From the NCBI GenBank assembly GCA_028564705.1, contig JAPXFQ010000845.1:124001-188000 (forward strand): a stretch of 64,000 nt of DNA, written 5' to 3'. Positions 58,161 to 64,000 of this stretch are shown piece after piece. Below the pieces are notes generated by a model. The model was not told the origin of the DNA and ran no database searches. It saw only the letters and a list, made by a program, of their open reading frames with translations. A program made the translations under genes and the position numbers. The stretch is from Apricaphanius iberus (lineage: Eukaryota; Chordata; Actinopteri; Cyprinodontiformes; Aphaniidae). The first letter of the stretch is position 1; each line of letters begins with the position of its first letter.

Positions 58161-60919
58161 GAATTTGAGATCTCTACAGCTACTCACTCTCTGCTCGGCA
58201 AAAGCAAATTAGGCATACTAGCAGTACTTGCTAACAACTTTCATCCAGGACATGTTACTGCGGAGGATTGCCTCTGTCTCATAGACTGAGGACACAAATG
58301 CAGCAAGAAGTGTAGTAAAATGGTTAATGAACATACGGATTAACAGAGAACTTATAGGGGATTCCAGAAAGACATCAAGAAACACAGATGCCAGACGACA
58401 GGCAGAACTGCAGAAGAACCAGTAGAGAACAAAGAAAATGAGAGAGCCTAAATACACTAAGAAGGAGTGGAAGTGACAGAGAGAAACCAGAAGGCTAATT
58501 AGGGGACAGCAGATGCAGGTGAGAAGGAGAGAAGAGGTGGAGGAAATTGGCAGTATGGCAGGGAGAAAACATCTAATCTCACAATTGGAAAACGTATTTT
58601 TGAATTGACCTGAACCACTCCAAACATTTCATATGAATGCTAAATGCTAGTAAACAAAGTCTAGTTTTGCAGGATTCTATCAGATTTCACGAAAATACGT
58701 TTTGACATAATAACATTCATCAAAATCTAAAATAATGAGTCAATAGAATCTGACAGAAAACAATCAGTTATTTTCAGTAATTAGTTATTTTAATAACAAT
58801 TTCTTGAGCAAATGATGAAAACCAACATAGATGCCCAGAGAAGAAAACATACAACATAATATTTGCTGAACCATGTAGGACCTGCAGGGCATCCTGCTGT
58901 AGATATGCACTGCTGGTGCATGTCAGTAGTTGCAAACTCAGTTCTTTCTTATGGTCAAACATATTAAAGAAAGCAGTTGTTCTTGAGCTCTGTTTGTGGA
59001 ACGTGTTAACAATAATGGTCTGAGGTTTTGGGATCAGCTTCCCTTCGTTTTCTCCCTTCCTGCTGATTTGTTTCATGCCTGGAATCAGATGGTAGACAGC
59101 ACCACAGTTGTGCTGAGTTTACCTTCACCCACCTCGGAATATATCTGGTTTTATTTTCATTGCTTTCACCAAAACGCCACAAGTATACCTATTAACCTCC
59201 ATGTATGCATCTGATTGGGATTCCATCATTATTGCTAATTTGAGTTTGCAGTATGTTTTTTATCACCAGTGTATTCATATAGAAAAATATCTATATTATA
59301 TAAATATATGGCAAATGTCATTCATAAGGCATCAGATGTCTTCAGGCCTATCAATGCTGGAGATGTTTTTAACGTCTGCACAAGCTTTTGTTTATATAGC
59401 TCCCTGACTCGACTCCACTCCACCGTATCAGATGCAGACAACAAACTTTATTCAAGACTGTTTACCTACGAACAAGTGACAAGACTGATGCTTTGGCTTT
59501 AAACGCAGTGTCAAAAGGTGTGAAAAGGTAAAAATGGGACTGCATTCCTATGAGACGTGGAGATTACATGTTTGTTTGGAGAAGATGAGCAGTAGGGTGA
59601 AATATCTCTCTGACATGTTAGCAGAAAGACAAAAAGCCATTTATTTTCCAATCTCCTCAAAAAAAAAACACAACAACCCAAAAAACAAAACAAAAAGTCA
59701 GCAAGGAATGGTAAATCGCTATAGAAACAAGCCGATCCCACTTCCTAACACTGAGTTTCAGTTGTGTCAGTGCAGGCCAACATTTTCTGTCCATAACTGG
59801 TCCTTCAGATCTAAAGAGAGAGCTGTTGTTCAATTTTTTTTCACAGAAAGATTTGGCAACTAAGCTGAAATAAATGTTCCGCCGTGTTAGCTTTGTGTCA
59901 ACTCTCCCAATCATAACACTTTTTTTTCCTTTTTCCAAAGAAAAAAAAGCAAAGAAAAACACACTTGTTGGCACCACAACATTGAACGTCATGTGAAGCC
60001 CAGAAATAGATGCTCAGAGAACAGTCTGGAGCTCTGGTCAAGCTCCAGCTGCCAGACAGAGTTAATACCCTTTGTTTTGGCTGCTGTGCTTTCTTACAGA
60101 CAACATACAGCACAGACTGCCTAACAGTTTTATAGACTACCCAGGAGAAAATAATGTCATGTATCTTTGATCGTATACAAGGACAACTGACATGCCTGCT
60201 GCATGAAAAACGTACATTTTATTGACATTCAGTGAGTTTACATGCAGCAAGAGAAAGTTGAATTATTCCCTTAGTACGAATGTAAGCACACTTTAGAAAT
60301 GCATGTATACCCTGTAAAAAACTGGAATGGAGTTGAAGAAATCTGACCATGGTAGCAAAAATAATGCGATTGTAAAATCACATTTATCTGCATGTGAATG
60401 ACAGTTAGGAGTAGCCAAGCTTTTGGCAGCCTGGCTACTCCCTCTTCAGAAAGTGATGAGTCCATGTAAGAGGGAATACCAACAGAACAAGCAGCAACGT
60501 CAAGTGTAACATTATCAAACAGTGCAGAACTTACAACACTTATGGTTAAGGGAGAATCAAGCTGCTAGACACTTGGTGGGCTCCTGGGGAAGATGGGATA
60601 TCAAGTGTCTTTTGGTACTGTCCATTGAAGACGTGGAAGACTTTTACATGATTGGATTCATGATCATGGAATTTCTGCTGATTGGATATCTGATGTTCAA
60701 AAAGGTTCAAAAGCTGCAAGCAAAACTGCAAGCTGCATGCCCTGAGTAGCAATGTCTACTTTGTTACATATATGTGCTTCAATGTGTTGAGGTGTTGTTG
60801 TTTTTTTGTTTGTTTTTGTACCTCTGCACTGCCCCCTACTGCCGGGGACAGTGCAAAGATGCTCCTTTTTTATCCTCCTCTTCTACCCTGACCTGTATCA
60901 CCCTTCTCATTTAAATACC
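58161..60919. other. Unassigned non-coding DNA
   Basis: Frames at 59534-59863 and 60522-60749 are short and unassigned. No repeat boundary is seen. Confidence 0.35.
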
Positions 60920-62712
60920 TGTTAATTATCTACATGCTCCCACTAAACCAAGTTATAACAGCCAGAAAGGTTAGTTACCATAACTATGCAGATGACACTT
61001 AGCTCTACCTTACAATGTCACAAGGTGACTTTGATCCCATCCAGCATCAAAGCATTGAGCAAATCAATAGCTGGATGTCCCGTAACTTCCTCCAGCTGAA
61101 CAGAAACAAAACTGAAGCTATTATTTTTGGACCTAAAGAGGAATAATCAAGAGTCAGCACACAGCTTCAGTTAATACAACCATAACTTACTGACCAGGCA
61201 CAAAATATTGGTATTACAATGGACTAAGACCAGAACCTACAAGGCCACGTAAAAGCAATAACAAAGTCAGACTTCTATGACCAGAACATCAAATCCACGA
61301 TTAAATGACTAATTGTCGTAACAGGACCTTGAAACCCTCATCCATCTGTTTGTCTTTCATTGGCTCGATTACTGCAAGAGTGTCCAAAGGGTCTACCTAA
61401 AAAGTAAATCAGACAGCTGTAGCTGATCCAGAATGCTTCAGCATGACTCCTCCCCCACAGTAGAACCAGGAAATTAAAGCACATCACCACATTAAAATCC
61501 TTACATTGGCTCCCTGTAGCTCAAAGAATAGACCAAACATGGAGAAGTAGCTTTCAGCTTCTATGCTCCCCAATCTGGGATAAAGCTTGGGACAACTGCA
61601 AAGCTGCTCAAACACTGAGCTGCTTTAAATCGAAACTTAAAGGAAACGTATGTAGGATTGTGGCCAAAAGCGGTACTGCAATCACATTCAAAATACTGTA
61701 GAACTGTGTATCCCTTCCTGACTCGAGGTTGCCAGCTGCTGCGGGATCCAGCAGGAACGGCTGACCCTAACTAAATAACATTAGCAATGGTCATACAGGT
61801 TAACTTGCAGCATGTGTAGTCCACAATGTACGCGAAGAACGAATGAGGAATTATTTGTACCGAGGTATAGGCTACTCAATACGTCTCCATTATGTTACAC
61901 ATTGCCAGAATCGATGTGCTGTTGTTTGTGTCGACAGTTCAGCATAATGACAAAGAAACGGGCCCTGATGCTAATGTTAGCAATGACGACTCGTTGTTTT
62001 ATCTCCCAAACAATTCCTTACATTTTCAATTTGATGACCAATCTCATCCAATGCGCTAACGTTACGTTACTTTCCACGAACATGCATAACTTTGTTCGAC
62101 TGTCAGGAATATTTGAATATTTAAATTGTCATTAGCCAAACATATGTGAATCTTACCTGTCCAGGAGAAAATTGGCGACGTTGACGTCTGTATTCAAATT
62201 CTTCTACATTTTCAGCCGTCTCCATCTTTCAAAGGCATCTCCTATACAAATCCTTGTTTTATTTCGGACTTTGTCACGACGTATTTCGGATTGATAACGA
62301 GGTCTTTTAGGTTTCGTAACGTTATACATGTTTTGTCCGTAACGTTCCGAGCTTCAGCTGTGGTAAACAGAGGAGAGCTGGCAACCCGGATGAGGAAACT
62401 CTACTGACTTTGTGATTTGTAGATAGCTTGAGGGTGGAGCCTCGGACCAAAACAGAACATGACAACAATAACATCACTTGAGGGCTCCTTTAAAACTCAT
62501 CTGTTTAGAGCTTACTTTGACCAAACGATTATTACCCTTGATTGCTGTTTACTTTCTCTGATGCACATTTTTATGCTTTTCATGTTTCATTTTTAATTGC
62601 TGTTTTTACTTACAATGCTTTTATCATGTATTTGGTTTCTTTACCTCTGAATCCTGTGAAGCTTCTTGAATTACCTTGTTATGGAAAGTGTACTATACAA
62701 ATAAAAATGCAT
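60920..62712 (+). pseudogene. L2-type LINE remnant split in frame by a TTAA element
   Basis: The + strand reads YMLPLNQVI, then NYADDT (followed by a stop) [45 protein letters not shown] and CFKSKLK up to 61636. After the insertion it resumes THLFRAYFDQT at 62494. The joined order is the L2 C-terminus. The 3-prime end near 62680-62712 is 'gtgtactatacaaataaaaa'. Multiple stops and frameshifts make it inactive. Confidence 0.8.
61641..62489. mobile_element. Kolobok/T2-like TTAA MITE inside the L2 LINE
   Basis: TTAA lies at 61637-61640 and 62490-62493. The left end TTAAAGGAAACG and the inverse right end TTAAAGGAGCCC share their first eight bases, fitting the T2 rule TTAAAGGRR. Keeping one TTAA restores the L2 reading KLKTHLF exactly. 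The 849 bp have no transposase. The interior includes repeated 'aacgtta' words (62060, 62318, 62340). Confidence 0.8.
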
Positions 62713-63005
62713 ATATGGTGTACCACATGTGCTCGTAGCACATGAAGGTGGTTCTGCTGGCATCAGTTTACAAAGTCTTTTTGGATTTTTAAAAATCTCC
62801 ACACCAATGAAGGCCATTGCCCCACGTAACCCCACTCAACACAAACAGAAAAAACCGCCCAACCAGATAACTCTGTAGGTCAGCCCTTTCTGGCCATTGG
62901 TAGAATTTCAGCCACTTAAGTTATGTTAAGGTGGTACATCCCATGTAAGGGTTTGTCCTCCTATGATGGTACCTCCTTGAAGCACCTCCTTATCTTGTAA
63001 TTCTC
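62713..63005. other. Unassigned spacer
   Basis: No recognised feature. Confidence 0.35.
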
Positions 63006-63350
63006 TTACACCTAAATTCCACTACATGCGCTCCGCCCCGCCACGCATGCCGCAGCGGTTCTCTGTCGTCGTTAAATTACACTGCATGTGCCCCACCTCC
63101 GCTGCGCTTCCGAGCCCAGAAGCAGCATTTTCAGCATCCTGCCTGGTACTTTTTTATTTGTGTAGATTTACAGCGGACTTGCTCCGGCGTCTAGCAACAT
63201 TCGATTCAATCCTATTTTTGCCGGAGTGCGAAACGGTGGCCGGCGCTGCACGGCGGCGGTAGTACAATAGTTCTTTTTCATTACAATGGGATCGGATTTG
63301 TTGCAGCGTGCGTGGCGGAGCGGAGCGCATGTAGTGGAATTTAGGTGTAA
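63006..63350. mobile_element. MITE with long GC-rich terminal repeats
   Basis: The left end starts TTACACCTAAATTCCACTAC, then 'atgcgctccgccccgccacg'. The right end is its inverse with few mismatches over about 47 bp. The element is 345 bp, CpG-rich and GC-rich against AT-rich flanks. Flanking duplications are unclear. The superfamily is not assigned. Overlapping frames on both strands are by-products of the inverted repeats. Confidence 0.75.
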
Positions 63351-64000
63351 GGGATTCACTGAGTATGTCATCCGTTGGAGCCTTGTCCTTGATATACTCA
63401 TGGAACTTAGATGTTTCATCCTGGAAAGAAGCTATCAGGCTCATTATTCCTCCTTCCTGTACACTGCAAACCCAGATATTGTTTTTAGTCAACCTTTTCA
63501 GTGATCACTACTTCTACTGTTAAGTTTTGTAAAAACCTGCTGTCATTACTAAACAACATTAGTTGATTGTACTATTTAGCTGAATGATAAATTTTACAAA
63601 TCAGGTTTAGTAGAAATAACTTGGTATGTTTAGTTTTATTTATGTTTAGATTATACAGCTCTAAGCATTCAGTGATTTGTGTGTGTGGCATCGAGTTGTG
63701 TAGGTTTTCTTATAATTTCTCCAGGCATTGTCTTGGGAAACTGAAACCAATCAAAACAACCTGACCAGGGAACTACACATAAAATCAAAATTAAACGATT
63801 GCAGTATTAGAATACCTGGTGCGGTTCCTGCATGACATGGAATGAAAATATTCACTTTTCTTTTTTCTTTTTTTTCGTGATCTAATAGTCGGCTTGTTGC
63901 AGTAGTCATGACATGATACAAATTAAGACATGAGGTTTTAGATTTCTTTTCCTCAGACAGAATAGATTACCCCCATGGGTAATCATAACTGTTGATCTGC
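63351..64000. other. Unassigned non-coding DNA
   Basis: No recognised feature up to the window end. Confidence 0.35.

Noticed and set aside
60522..60749. 75-codon frame with a hydrophobic segment (FYMIGFMIMEFLLIGYLMF)
   Set aside because: It could suggest a small membrane protein, but a similar-sized frame overlaps on the other strand, there is no recognisable family, and no splice or promoter context.
63026..63492. Overlapping frames on both strands near the window end
   Set aside because: They arise from the GC-rich terminal inverted repeats of the MITE at 63006-63350.

Overview
This window looks like nuclear DNA of a ray-finned fish, most likely a percomorph teleost. That rests on its repeats: L2/Maui-type LINEs with GAATT tails, Rex-like LINEs, tRNA-SINEs with LINE-like tails, fish Tc1 elements, PIF-Harbinger and hAT remnants, and TTAA-flanked elements with TTAAAG termini as in the Kolobok/T2 group. 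The DNA is AT-rich and nearly all short open frames are chance frames. I found no convincing complete host gene, no rRNA and no functional tRNA. The window is best read as intergenic or large-intron DNA. Two weak candidate host exons lie at about 31.2 kb and 37.8 kb on the + strand.

Layout. 0-7 kb: a tRNA-SINE, a 98-bp hairpin, and an L2 LINE split by a PIF-Harbinger remnant with a TAA target duplication. 10-14 kb: a hAT-type element with a perfect 8-bp target duplication, then a Tc1 element that carries a foreign MITE in one terminal repeat and a LINE in its body. 16.6-22.7 kb: two copies of a GGGCCTGATTTATCAA-terminus element, the first split by a TTAA element. Between them lies the best coding frame of the window, a 705-codon L2 reverse transcriptase, itself inserted in an older repeat. 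24-30 kb: a second Harbinger fragment, a hAT remnant and a long ATCT microsatellite. 30-37 kb: Tc1 fragments, a SINE, and a decayed L2 with 135-bp tandem repeats. 39-48 kb: a TTAA element, a foldback element with arms of about 570 bp that are nearly identical, a TTAA element holding a LINE, and a hAT-like remnant. 50-56 kb: two copies of another TTAA element, a Tc1 end and assorted repeats. 57-64 kb: a palindromic MITE, an L2 fragment split in frame by a TTAA element, and a MITE with GC-rich terminal repeats.

The main theme is nesting. At least five TTAA-bounded elements with related TTAAAG termini occur, and two of them sit inside other repeats where the host repeat reads through the junction. 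None encodes a visible transposase, so they must have been moved by a source elsewhere. All calls come from reading the sequence and from remembered repeat consensus patterns; no search was run.
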